Positions 1-6,625 of a stretch of 12,128 nt of DNA are shown in pieces. The translations under genes were made by a program, and so were the position numbers. The stretch is from an uncultured Blautia sp. (GTDB lineage Bacteria; Bacillota; Clostridia; Lachnospirales; Lachnospiraceae), in NCBI RefSeq assembly GCF_934372025.1, contig NZ_CAKROJ010000064.1, forward strand, positions 1 through 12,128, in the 5' to 3' direction. The notes beneath the pieces were generated by a model. It did no database searches. It had not been told where the DNA came from and saw only the letters and a program-made list of their open reading frames with translations. Numbering within the stretch: position 1 is the stretch's first letter; every line of letters starts with the position of its first letter.

Positions 1-18
1 AAAGAGCAACATATTTTT

Positions 19-52
19 GCTGTACAGGGAATATTTTTATTCCCTGTACAGC
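19..52. other. Perfect 14-bp inverted repeat upstream of sortase gene
   Basis: GCTGTACAGGGAAT (19-32) and ATTCCCTGTACAGC (39-52) are exact reverse complements around a 6-nt A/T loop, and the stem can extend by a T-A and a T-G pair. It ends 3 nt before the AAGGAG ribosome binding site (56-61) of the sortase gene. There is no T-run 3' of the stem on either strand, so it is not a standard intrinsic terminator. It is most likely an RNA hairpin in the operon mRNA between an upstream gene outside the window and the sortase, or possibly a DNA-binding palindrome. The structure is certain; its function is inference. Confidence 0.7.
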
Positions 53-72
53 AGCAAGGAGAGGATTGTAGC

Positions 73-930
73 ATGAGAAAGCATATTTCGACAATTATTA
101 CAGCAATTATCTTTCTTACAGGTCTGTCCTTGCTGCTGTACCCGACAGTAAGTAATTTCTGGAATTCGAAGCATCAGACGCAGGCGGTTGCGGAGTACTC
201 GGATCGTATCGAAAAGATGGGAGTACAGGAGAAGAAGCAGGCTCTGGAGCAGGCAGCACAATATAATCAGACGTTGGTTTCAGATGCAGGGCGTTTTACT
301 CCGTCAGAGGAGCAGGATGCTTTGTATAAAAGTCTTTTGAATGCAGACGGAACAGGAATGATGGGTTATATCACCATACCTGAAATCAAATGTAAGCTTG
401 CCCTCTATCACACAGTGGATGATTCCGTCCTGCAGGTAGGCATCGGTCATCTGGAAGGCTCCAGCTTACCGGTAGGAGGTACCGGAACACACTGTGTTCT
501 TTCCGGTCACAGAGGACTTCCGAGTGCAAAGCTCTTTACGGATCTTGACAAGCTGCAGAAAGGAGATGTTTTTCTCCTTCATATTTATGATCAGGTTTTT
601 ACATATGAGATTGACCAGATTCGTATTGTGGAGCCGGGAGATTATGGACCGCTTGAAATTGAAGAGGATAAGGATCTGTGTACCCTTCTTACCTGTACGC
701 CATATGGAATCAATACACAGAGATTGCTGGTGCGTGGACAGAGAATCGCAAATCGTGCAGGTGATGATTCCAGGATCACTTCGGATGCCGCAAAGATGAA
801 CACAGTGGTTGTCGCAACAGGTATCGCAATTCCGCTGCTTGTTATTAGTTTTATTGCAGTGGATGTGTCGACCCGGCGTTCCAGAAAGAAGAAAGAAAAG
901 CAAAAAGGTAACCATACGAAACAGAAGTAG
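73..930 (+). CDS. Class C sortase (pilin polymerase)
   Basis: This 285-residue membrane transpeptidase should cleave LPXTG-type sorting signals and join pilin subunits on the outer face of the membrane. An N-terminal hydrophobic segment (about residues 7-25) is followed by a charged helical stretch (38-65) and the sortase barrel. The catalytic His lies in SGHRGLP (H146), the catalytic Cys in TLLTCTPYG (C208), and the Arg nine residues later in NTQRLLVRG (R217), the spacing known for class C enzymes. A C-terminal membrane helix (about 243-263) with a Lys/Arg-rich tail is also typical of class C. The DP-aromatic motif of the usual class C lid is not visible; the matching region reads LVSDAGRF, so lid control may differ. 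AAGGAG sits 11 nt before the ATG. The gene lies 21 nt upstream of an LPQTG protein gene, as expected in a pilus operon whose earlier pilin genes would be left of the window. Confidence 0.93.
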   Translation: MRKHISTIITAIIFLTGLSLLLYPTVSNFWNSKHQTQAVAEYSDRIEKMGVQEKKQALEQAAQYNQTLVSDAGRFTPSEEQDALYKSLLNADGTGMMGYITIPEIKCKLALYHTVDDSVLQVGIGHLEGSSLPVGGTGTHCVLSGHRGLPSAKLFTDLDKLQKGDVFLLHIYDQVFTYEIDQIRIVEPGDYGPLEIEEDKDLCTLLTCTPYGINTQRLLVRGQRIANRAGDDSRITSDAAKMNTVVVATGIAIPLLVISFIAVDVSTRRSRKKKEKQKGNHTKQK

Positions 931-951
931 AACCAGCAGTGGGAGAAGAAG

Positions 952-1974
952 ATGAAGTATCGAAGGATGAAAAACAGTCGCAGAGGCGTCAAAAATATAA
1001 TATTTATGCTGGCTTTTGTCGCTGCTCTTGCCGGGATGGTGACGAAGGTGCCGGTTTTGGCGGCGGAGAAAGCGGATGAGACAAAAGGCAGTATCTCGCT
1101 TATCTGTCCGACGGAGGGGATGGAGATTTCCCTGTATCGTGTGGCAGATTATGAAGACAGCTTCACATTGACAGGAAAATTTCAGAATTATCAGGTTTCT
1201 CTGGATCAGAAAGACCAGGACGGATGGAAAGGTGCAGCACGTGCTCTTGAGGACTACATCGGTCGTGACGGACTTAAAGCAGATATAGTGAAGAAATCAG
1301 GAAATGACAAAATTGCATACTTTGAGAATCTCTCAAGAGGGCTTTATCTTGCAACCGGACAGACAATTGAGGTGCAGGAAAAGGGGAAGACAATGGTCTA
1401 TGCTCCGAATGCTTCGTTGATCGTACTTCCGGATGTCAGAGAGGAAGACCCGCACCATATATCTCCAAAGCTAAAATATGATGATAAGGAAAAATCAGAG
1501 GATTCACAGACGAAGCTCCGTGCCCTGAAGATATGGAAGAAGGATCAGAAAGAAAAACGTCCGACTTCTGTGACAGTTGAACTGCTCAGGAAGGATGCGA
1601 ATGGAAAGGTAACGGTTGAGGACAGCCAGATTCTGAGTAAGGAGAACGGATGGGCTTATACCTGGGAAAATCTTTCTTCTCAGGCACGCTGGAGTGTATC
1701 TGAGAAAGACGTGCCGTCTGGTTATACGGTAAGTATCCGGCAGCAGGGAAGTACTGTGATGGTGACAAATACAGCAAAGAATCCGGAACAGACGGAGAAC
1801 GGGGGAAATAATACCGAAGGAAATAATACCGGAAAACCGGGGCAGAAGCTTCCTCAGACAGGACAGCTCTGGTGGCCGCTTCCGCTTCTGCTGCTCGCAG
1901 GTGCGAGCTGTCTGATGATTGGCAGAGTATTAAGGAATTCCGGAGACGAAAAGAAGAAAAGGAATGCGAGATAA
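952..1974 (+). CDS. LPQTG-anchored surface protein / minor pilin with Cna_B domain
   Basis: This 340-residue secreted, wall-anchored protein has a basic N-terminus and hydrophobic core with likely signal cleavage near residues 37-38 (VLAAE). An N-terminal beta-rich region (about 45-160) resembles pilin domains by its pattern (SLYRVADY, FENLSRGLYLATG). A single Cna_B-like domain spans about 190-275 (ALKIWKKD, then WSVSEKDVPSGYTVS and VTNTA). An Asn/Gly/Thr-rich spacer (276-297) leads to the sorting signal: LPQTG at 300-304, a hydrophobic helix and the tail KKKRNAR. The substrate is probably one or both flanking sortases. Its small size and single Cna_B suggest a basal or accessory pilin rather than the shaft subunit; that role is inferred. 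A GGGAG lies upstream of the chosen ATG; a second in-frame ATG at 967 would also leave an intact signal peptide. The last codons overlap the next gene. Confidence 0.9.
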   Translation: MKYRRMKNSRRGVKNIIFMLAFVAALAGMVTKVPVLAAEKADETKGSISLICPTEGMEISLYRVADYEDSFTLTGKFQNYQVSLDQKDQDGWKGAARALEDYIGRDGLKADIVKKSGNDKIAYFENLSRGLYLATGQTIEVQEKGKTMVYAPNASLIVLPDVREEDPHHISPKLKYDDKEKSEDSQTKLRALKIWKKDQKEKRPTSVTVELLRKDANGKVTVEDSQILSKENGWAYTWENLSSQARWSVSEKDVPSGYTVSIRQQGSTVMVTNTAKNPEQTENGGNNTEGNNTGKPGQKLPQTGQLWWPLPLLLLAGASCLMIGRVLRNSGDEKKKRNAR

Positions 1975-2620
1975 GAGAAAAAATCGAATTGGGAAAATAA
2001 TTACAGGCGCCGGGCTGGCTTTTCTTGCAGCGGCAGTCCTGCTTCTGGCGTATAACCTGTGGGACAGTCAGCGTGCTCAGCAAAGCCAGGAGGAAATCCT
2101 GGCAGAATATCTGGAAGAAAATAAGAATGCTTCAGGGGAGCCGGAGAACACAGAGAAAGATATGCTGCTCAGTCAGGATCTGCCGGATTATATACTGAAT
2201 CCGGACATGGACATGCCGGAATTTACCCTGAGCAGCCTTGGTGGTGCGGCATGTATCGGAACACTGGAGATCCCGTCACTTGATCTGCAGCTGACGGTTA
2301 TCAGTGAATGGAGTTACCCGGCTCTGCGGCTTGCACCGTGCCGGTATACAGGAAGTGCCTATAAGGGAGATCTGGTGATCGCAGCACATAATTATCAATC
2401 CCATTTCGGACGACTGAAGACGCTTTCGACGGGAAGTGAAGTGATTTTCACAGACGCAGTCGGAAACCGATTTGTATATCAGGTGGCTGTGATAGAAGCA
2501 CTGACGCCCTGGAGTGTGGATGATATGACGAGCGGAGAATGGCCGCTCAGTCTGTTCACCTGTACCCTGGACAGTCAGAACAGAGTCACCGTGCGCTGTG
2601 AATACAGCGATGCAATGTAA
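1964..2620 (+). CDS. Second sortase, small, non-class-C type
   Basis: This 218-residue membrane-anchored sortase has one N-terminal helix (about 11-31), a Glu-rich linker (40-65) and a C-terminal sortase barrel beginning near IGTLEIPSLDLQ. The triad is H142 in VIAAHNYQSHFGRL, C200 in SLFTCTLDSQNR, and R207 seven residues after the Cys. It lacks the C-terminal membrane helix seen in the sortase at 73-930 and has TCT-L in place of TCTP, so it belongs to a different class; D-like is my best guess. Its ATG overlaps the pilin stop region by 11 nt, so the two are probably translationally coupled. A plausible job is housekeeping-type anchoring of the finished pilus or of the adjacent LPQTG protein, but this is inferred from context. 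The 3' end overlaps the convergent membrane-protein gene by 35 nt. Confidence 0.88.
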   Translation: MRDKRKNRIGKIITGAGLAFLAAAVLLLAYNLWDSQRAQQSQEEILAEYLEENKNASGEPENTEKDMLLSQDLPDYILNPDMDMPEFTLSSLGGAACIGTLEIPSLDLQLTVISEWSYPALRLAPCRYTGSAYKGDLVIAAHNYQSHFGRLKTLSTGSEVIFTDAVGNRFVYQVAVIEALTPWSVDDMTSGEWPLSLFTCTLDSQNRVTVRCEYSDAM

Positions 2621-3284
2621 AGCTTCTTTTTACATGTTCTGATGCAAGATAAAATTCAATATGTTTGCTGATGAACTTCTGGATGATGGAGACTCCCTTT
2701 CCTGTTAGAAACGCACAGAAGACAGTTCCGATTCCGATACCGTAAAATCTGTGAAGTATCGTAAGAGATAAGAGAACCGTTGTTGTCAGACAGCAGAGAT
2801 CAAAACTGGTTTTTACTATTTTGTATTTTTTTGTCAGGATCTGCGAAAGATCACGTGGAAAAATATCTGTAGGAATGATCGGAAGCATGCAGTTGTTTGC
2901 AAGGCAGATGCCGATACACATAATAACAAATCCTGCTAAAAAATACAGAGTATTCAGGGTCAGAGTATCAGGCAGCTTTTGAATCCACAGATTATGTACA
3001 TCAAGCATTTCGCCAAAACCAATTCCGACTATGAATGAAAACAGGTATCCCGGGCAAAAGGAACGCTTCAGAACCATCAGGGTGACAACAAGCAGAGTCT
3101 GAAAAATATAGTTCCAGGTTCCAAAAGACAGTGTCGGAAAAGCTTTACTGAAGATAAGCGGAACAGAGGAGATTGTTGAAATTCCGAACCCGCTTTTGGA
3201 CATCAGGTCAACAGCAAGCGAATTGATCAGCAGTACGATCAGAAGTGCGATTTCTCCAGAGAGATGAAATTTTTTTGTATTCAT
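2586..3284 (-). CDS. YczE/DUF6198-type multi-pass membrane protein
   Basis: This 232-residue protein has about five hydrophobic segments, starting with residues 9-28. Motifs that made me place it in the YczE/DUF6198 group are SGFGISTISSVP (near 31-42), SFIVGIGFGEMLD, and the IPTDIFPRDL segment followed by KTSFDLCC. The molecular function of this family is not known to me; membrane transport or efflux is a guess. A GAAGGA ribosome binding site lies about 10 nt upstream of the ATG, and a good promoter maps at 3362-3390 on the minus strand. It is divergent from a LysR-type gene, so that regulator may control it. Its last 35 nt overlap the end of the second sortase gene. Confidence 0.75.
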   Translation of the reverse strand: MNTKKFHLSGEIALLIVLLINSLAVDLMSKSGFGISTISSVPLIFSKAFPTLSFGTWNYIFQTLLVVTLMVLKRSFCPGYLFSFIVGIGFGEMLDVHNLWIQKLPDTLTLNTLYFLAGFVIMCIGICLANNCMLPIIPTDIFPRDLSQILTKKYKIVKTSFDLCCLTTTVLLSLTILHRFYGIGIGTVFCAFLTGKGVSIIQKFISKHIEFYLASEHVKRSFTLHRCIHSAR

Positions 3285-3323
3285 ATGTTTTGTATCCTTC
3301 TTTCCTGAAAGGTGTTATGGCAG

Positions 3324-3348
3324 CCGGAGCTTTGCTCCGGTATTTTTT
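3324..3348 (+). terminator. Terminator-like hairpin on + strand
   Basis: CCGGAGC (3324-3330), loop TTT, GCTCCGG (3334-3340), then TATTTTTT. On the + strand this is a textbook intrinsic terminator. The nearest + strand gene ending upstream is the sortase, about 700 nt away, with only the minus-strand gene in between. On the minus strand the same hairpin falls in the 5' leader of the DUF6198 gene, where no T-run follows it. Confidence 0.65.
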
Positions 3349-3361
3349 GTGAACAGTGCTT

Positions 3362-3390
3362 ATTATATATAATAAAATTGATAAAAACAA
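3362..3390 (-). promoter_or_regulatory. Promoter of the DUF6198-type gene
   Basis: Read on the minus strand, TTGTTT (3390-3385) and TATAAT (3367-3362) are separated by exactly 17 bp. Transcription would start near 3355, giving a leader of about 70 nt that includes the 7-bp GC hairpin at 3324-3340. Confidence 0.65.
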
Positions 3391-3412
3391 ATGATTATTC
3401 TGAATGAAATGA

Positions 3413-3441
3413 TTCCAAACATAAATGAATTATGTTATGAT
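3413..3441 (+). promoter_or_regulatory. Possible promoter of LysR-type gene
   Basis: TATGAT (3436-3441) is a good -10 element; the hexamer 17 bp upstream, TTCCAA (3413-3418), is a poor -35. The small palindrome ATTCTGAAT nearby (about 3397-3405) could be an autoregulatory LysR site. The 3285-3480 intergenic region otherwise contains the minus-strand promoter and the GC hairpin. Confidence 0.4.
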
Positions 3442-3480
3442 AGAAGAAAATAAGTAACTACACCTATACGAGAGGAAAAT

Positions 3481-4347
3481 ATGAATATTGAATATCTGAA
3501 ATATTTTGCAGAGCTGGCTAAAATCCAGCATTATGGAAGAGCTGCAAAAGCACTGAACATTTCACAGCCGGGATTGAGTCATGCGATTAAAACACTGGAA
3601 GAAGAATATGGAGTTCCGCTTTTTCAGAAAGAAGGGCGTAATGTAAGTCTGAGTCTTTATGGAAAAGAACTGATGAAGGATGTGGAAGAGATTCTGGATG
3701 CTTATCTGAGAATGGAGGAGAGAGCTGTAGGGCTCCGAACAGAAGAAAAAACGGTGCGTATTGGGAGTGTGTATCCGCTGGCACCGAGGACAATTCCACA
3801 GATGTTAAAAGAATTTAGAGAGACGTTTCCATTTGTAATTTATAACCGTCTGACACCTGAGATAGAGGAAGGACTTCTTGATGGTAAATATGATATAGGT
3901 TTTTGTTCAGAACTTTTGAAGTCAGATGAACTGGAGTATTATCCAATCCGCGAATCTTATGTTGCGGCAGCGGTGCCCAAAGGCCATCCACTGGAGAAAA
4001 GAGCTGCAGTCAGCCTGAGAGAAGTCTCCTGTTATCCTCTGGTAATGTTTTCCAGGACCAGCGGATTCAGAAAACTGCAGGAGCAGGTTTTTGCCGAAGC
4101 GGGAATAGAAGTCAGACCTGTGTGTTCAGCAGAAGAGATCGAGGTTGTTGCAGGTCTTGTGGAGAATGGATTTGGAATCACGATTCTGCCTTATATGGAC
4201 ATAGTACGTTTGCATAATATCGTAACGATTCCGGTTGAGACATCCAGCTGGAAGTCAAAGTTTTATATAGCGAGAAGAAAATACGGGATTCGCTCAGAGC
4301 AGGAAGAGGCATTCTTCCAGTATTGCAGAAAAAATCCCAGTATATAA
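3481..4347 (+). CDS. LysR-type transcriptional regulator
   Basis: This 288-residue protein has the family's normal length. The N-terminal winged helix-turn-helix is clear: MNIEYLKYFAELAKIQHYG, then RAAKALNISQPGLSHAIKTLEEEYGVPLFQKEGR (about 20-55). A linker helix follows, then an effector-binding domain from about residue 90 (VRIGSVYPLAP) to the end, including GFCSELL and VVAGLVENGFGITILPYMD, typical of CynR/CysB-like folds. The effector cannot be told from sequence. AGAGGA lies directly before the ATG. It is divergent from the DUF6198 gene, which is the most likely target, with the downstream membrane-protein gene as an alternative. Confidence 0.93.
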   Translation: MNIEYLKYFAELAKIQHYGRAAKALNISQPGLSHAIKTLEEEYGVPLFQKEGRNVSLSLYGKELMKDVEEILDAYLRMEERAVGLRTEEKTVRIGSVYPLAPRTIPQMLKEFRETFPFVIYNRLTPEIEEGLLDGKYDIGFCSELLKSDELEYYPIRESYVAAAVPKGHPLEKRAAVSLREVSCYPLVMFSRTSGFRKLQEQVFAEAGIEVRPVCSAEEIEVVAGLVENGFGITILPYMDIVRLHNIVTIPVETSSWKSKFYIARRKYGIRSEQEEAFFQYCRKNPSI

Positions 4348-4367
4348 GATTTTTGTCTGAATGAAAA

Positions 4368-4380
4368 AGATATGATATCT
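4368..4380. promoter_or_regulatory. 13-bp palindrome in gap before membrane-protein gene
   Basis: AGATAT-G-ATATCT is a perfect palindrome lying 21 nt after the LysR-type stop and about 30 nt before the next start codon. It overlaps a weak possible promoter (TTGTCT at 4353-4358, TATCTA at 4376-4381, 17-bp spacing), so it could be an operator. It is A/T-rich and short, so chance occurrence is possible. Confidence 0.3.
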
Positions 4381-4410
4381 ATTATAACGAAAGGAATTTA
4401 ATATAAAAAC

Positions 4411-5676
4411 ATGAAAAACTTCTTTAAAAAAACTGGTATGACTATTGGAATATTTCTTCTGACAGTTCTTTTAGGTTTTGGGCTTATTTGTACTGTCTAT
4501 TCTCTTCCGGGGGATACCCGGCGTGCACTGCATGTAAGAGAAAGTGGAGACAGCCTGGTACAACAGGGAAATTACTGGCAGCTTATTCCCGGCAGATCCA
4601 CGACCATGCTTGATAATTTCACTGACTGTATCATGCTTCTCACTGCAGCCTACAGCGGTGATGAGTCTGCCGTAGACCAGGCAGTCAAAAACTACCGTAT
4701 CTATCAGAAAAAAGCCACCAAGCAGGAGTCCTGCCAGAATTGTGGTATTATTCCAACAAAAAAACAGAAGAAACTCACCTATGAACGCTACTGGCATGGA
4801 TATCTGGTCGTTTTAAGACCACTTCTTCTGTTTTTTAATCTTGAAGAGATTCAGCAGCTCAACAGTCTGGTTATATTGATCTATATGGTTCTGATCAGTA
4901 TTCTTTTGTACCGGCGCAAAAAGAGCGGATACATTATTCCCTATCTGCTCGCATGCACTTACATGACCCCAATGACCATATCTGTATCACTGCAGAATTC
5001 TACTGTTTTTCATACAGCATCCATCGCATTGATCGTACTTCTGATCTGCTATGATAAAAAATGGTTTCAGAACAACATATGGATTTATTTCATGTTAACA
5101 GGTATGCTGACCAGTTATGTGGACTTCCTTACCTACCCGGTGGTTGCACTGGCATTTCCGCTGATCTTTTATTTTATTCTGGATCAGGAAAACACACCCC
5201 TCAAAAACCTGTGGCATATGATTTTCTACTCAGGTATGTGGGCTGTTGGATATGTTGGTATGTGGGCATCTAAATGGTGTCTGGCAACAATCATCACAGG
5301 AAATAATTATTTTACAGATGCCTCGGAGGCTATCAGCGTCCGTTCCGGTACAACGGTAGGTGATGCAACTATTTCATTCAATGATGTATTTCAGTGCCTG
5401 AGGGGATATACTCAGAACAATATTGTTTATAAACTCAGTCTTCTGTTTGCAGTATTGTGTGTTGTTATTCTTATTTTCAGCAAACGCTGCTGGAATCGCT
5501 GGTCCGTAAGTCTTATTTTTCTGCTAGTATGCGTATATCCTTACATATGGGCATTTGGTGCAAAAAATCATACCTACATGCATATTATGTTCACACATCG
5601 AATTTTAAGTGTTGTTGTACTTGGAATATCCTGTGCCGTACTTCCATTGATTGGAAGCCGGACTCAGCACCGCTGA
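4411..5676 (+). CDS. Unrecognised polytopic membrane protein, possibly GT-C-like
   Basis: I do not recognise this 421-residue protein with confidence. It has an N-terminal helix (about 11-30), a polar stretch (31-128) that by topology is probably extracellular, and about eight to nine further hydrophobic segments (near 130-143, 152-167, 176-192, 200-213, 224-258, 270-295, 341-356, 364-382, 395-413). The large first extracytoplasmic region, a conserved-looking YWHGYLVVLRPLLLFF, YVDFLTYPVVALAFP, and a late His-rich loop (NHTYMHIMFTHR, 386-397) recall polyprenyl-linked glycosyltransferases or ligases of the GT-C fold, but no decisive motif is present. A CxxC pair (C108, C111) sits in the polar region. 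The AAGGA before it is 15 nt from the ATG, a long spacing implying weak translation. It follows the LysR-type gene in the same direction by 63 nt. Confidence 0.7.
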   Translation: MKNFFKKTGMTIGIFLLTVLLGFGLICTVYSLPGDTRRALHVRESGDSLVQQGNYWQLIPGRSTTMLDNFTDCIMLLTAAYSGDESAVDQAVKNYRIYQKKATKQESCQNCGIIPTKKQKKLTYERYWHGYLVVLRPLLLFFNLEEIQQLNSLVILIYMVLISILLYRRKKSGYIIPYLLACTYMTPMTISVSLQNSTVFHTASIALIVLLICYDKKWFQNNIWIYFMLTGMLTSYVDFLTYPVVALAFPLIFYFILDQENTPLKNLWHMIFYSGMWAVGYVGMWASKWCLATIITGNNYFTDASEAISVRSGTTVGDATISFNDVFQCLRGYTQNNIVYKLSLLFAVLCVVILIFSKRCWNRWSVSLIFLLVCVYPYIWAFGAKNHTYMHIMFTHRILSVVVLGISCAVLPLIGSRTQHR

Positions 5677-5737
5677 CAGTTTCTATATATTATTATATTC
5701 TGGTTCAGAAGTGCATAATATCTGTATAAAAAAACTC

Positions 5738-5766
5738 TTGACTATGAGGAAAATGAGTTGTAGAAT
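5738..5766 (+). promoter_or_regulatory. Promoter of the T-box/TRAP operon
   Basis: TTGACT (5738-5743) and TAGAAT (5761-5766) are near-consensus sigma-A elements with exactly 17 bp between them. Transcription would begin near 5773, about 40 nt before the start of the T-box stem I. Confidence 0.8.
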
Positions 5767-5812
5767 AATTACATTCCTTTAAAGAGGTAAAACATAAAAG
5801 CACAGAAGTAAA

Positions 5813-6070
5813 TTCTATGAAGGGAATCAGTAGAAGCAGAGGATATGTGTCTTCAGAGAGCCGTGGCTGGTGTGATGCGGTGACCGTACTGTTTTGAATA
5901 TCATCCCTGAGAAGGAAAATCGAACGTTTTATCAGTCAGTAGGTTTTCACGGAGGCTCCCCGTTACAGGAGACGCGTATGCCGGTACGTTGCAGAATCGT
6001 ACTTGTTTCAATGGAGAAACAGGGTGGTTGCGGAATGATATGTCCGTCCCTGATGGGGCGGACTTTTTTT
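5813..6070 (+). promoter_or_regulatory. T-box riboswitch, isoleucine (ATC) specifier
   Basis: This tRNA-sensing leader should let transcription continue into the TRAP genes when uncharged tRNA-Ile accumulates. Stem I closes with AGGGA (5821-5825) and TCCCT (5904-5908), flanked by the kink-turn bases ATGA and GAGA. Its 5' strand carries AGTAGA (about 5830-5835), and its distal part has AGAGAG and the GGTGTGA loop, all usual T-box landmarks. Within the specifier loop, ATC (5900-5902) is followed by one A and then the closing helix, the arrangement in well-studied glycine T-boxes (codon, purine, helix). The T-box proper is AGGGTGGTTGCGG (6021-6033). The TGGT bulge would pair with ACCA, giving discriminator A as in tRNA-Ile. 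The antiterminator pairs CAGGG (6020-6024) with CCCTG (6048-6052) and CGGA (6031-6034) with TCCG (6043-6046); the competing terminator uses the same bases. The bulge is one base shorter than the common TGGNACC form. Confidence 0.9.
6042..6070 (+). terminator. T-box regulated intrinsic terminator
   Basis: GTCCGTCCC (6042-6050), loop TGAT, GGGGCGGAC (6055-6063) form a 9-bp stem with one T-G pair, followed by seven T residues. The 5' arm is shared with the antiterminator, so the two folds exclude one another. Confidence 0.92.
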
Positions 6071-6124
6071 ATGCATTAATTTCTGAAACCGGAACATTAT
6101 CATAGCATAGGGGAGGAAGAGAGG

Positions 6125-6625
6125 ATGAAAGTCTACAAAAAACTCATGAATGCACTGGCAGCAGTAGAAAAAATTGTACTGGTTGTTTCAACACTGCTGA
6201 TTCTTGTGCTCACTGTGGGAAATGTATTTTCCCGTAAAGTGATCCACCGCTCCTGGTCTTTTACAGAAGAACTGGTTGTAGCGGTCTTTGTACTCATTAC
6301 ACTTCTGGCAGCGGCACTGTCCTGCCGTGAGGGAGGACTGGTCAGTCTGACACTGGTTACCGACCGTCTTCCGAAAAAATTGAAAAAACCGTCAGTGATC
6401 CTGATCACGGTACTGAGCATTATTTTTTCAGTGATTCTTTTTAAGTATGGTATGGATAAGGTTATTACCCAGCTTGAAAATGGCAAGAGAACCTTCGTAC
6501 TGAACTGGCCGGAATGGATCTTCTGGTCCTTTGTACCGATTGGAGCAGGCTGTATGATTCTTCATTTTATTGAGTACTGCCTGGATGTCTGTTTTGGAAA
6601 TAAGAACGATAAGGAGGACAAATAA
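6125..6625 (+). CDS. TRAP transporter small permease (DctQ family)
   Basis: This 166-residue protein is the small membrane subunit that scaffolds the large permease of a cation-coupled TRAP importer. It shows the family's four hydrophobic helices (about 16-36, 48-68, 88-107, 127-148). Family-typical features include GNVFSRKV after helix 1, FTEELVVAVFVLITLLAAALSCREGG (about 44-69), and the LVTDRLPKKLKK loop. GGAGG is 8 nt before the ATG. The gene begins 54 nt after the T-box terminator and its stop directly abuts the start of the next gene, so the pair is co-transcribed and probably translationally coupled. The substrate is not evident from this subunit; the Ile T-box suggests a branched-chain amino acid, 2-oxo acid or precursor. 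Confidence 0.93.
   Translation: MKVYKKLMNALAAVEKIVLVVSTLLILVLTVGNVFSRKVIHRSWSFTEELVVAVFVLITLLAAALSCREGGLVSLTLVTDRLPKKLKKPSVILITVLSIIFSVILFKYGMDKVITQLENGKRTFVLNWPEWIFWSFVPIGAGCMILHFIEYCLDVCFGNKNDKEDK

Noticed and set aside
466..915. Antisense open frame of 149 codons within the class C sortase gene
   Set aside because: It lies opposite a gene with complete catalytic motifs, is Cys/His-rich in a low-complexity way and has no recognisable family signature.
2615..2635. ATGTAAA/TTTACAT stem across the sortase stop as a terminator
   Set aside because: Only 7 A/T-rich pairs and no T-run downstream; too weak to count as an intrinsic terminator.
5899..5901. TAT (tyrosine) as the T-box specifier, one base to the left of ATC
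   Set aside because: TAT would be followed by C and leave two bases before the closing helix; ATC is followed by a single A and then the helix, as in well-studied T-boxes. Both agree with discriminator A, so the choice rests on position.
5894..6079. 61-codon open frame
   Set aside because: It lies wholly inside the T-box leader, has no ribosome binding site, and its bases are accounted for by stem I, the antiterminator and the terminator.
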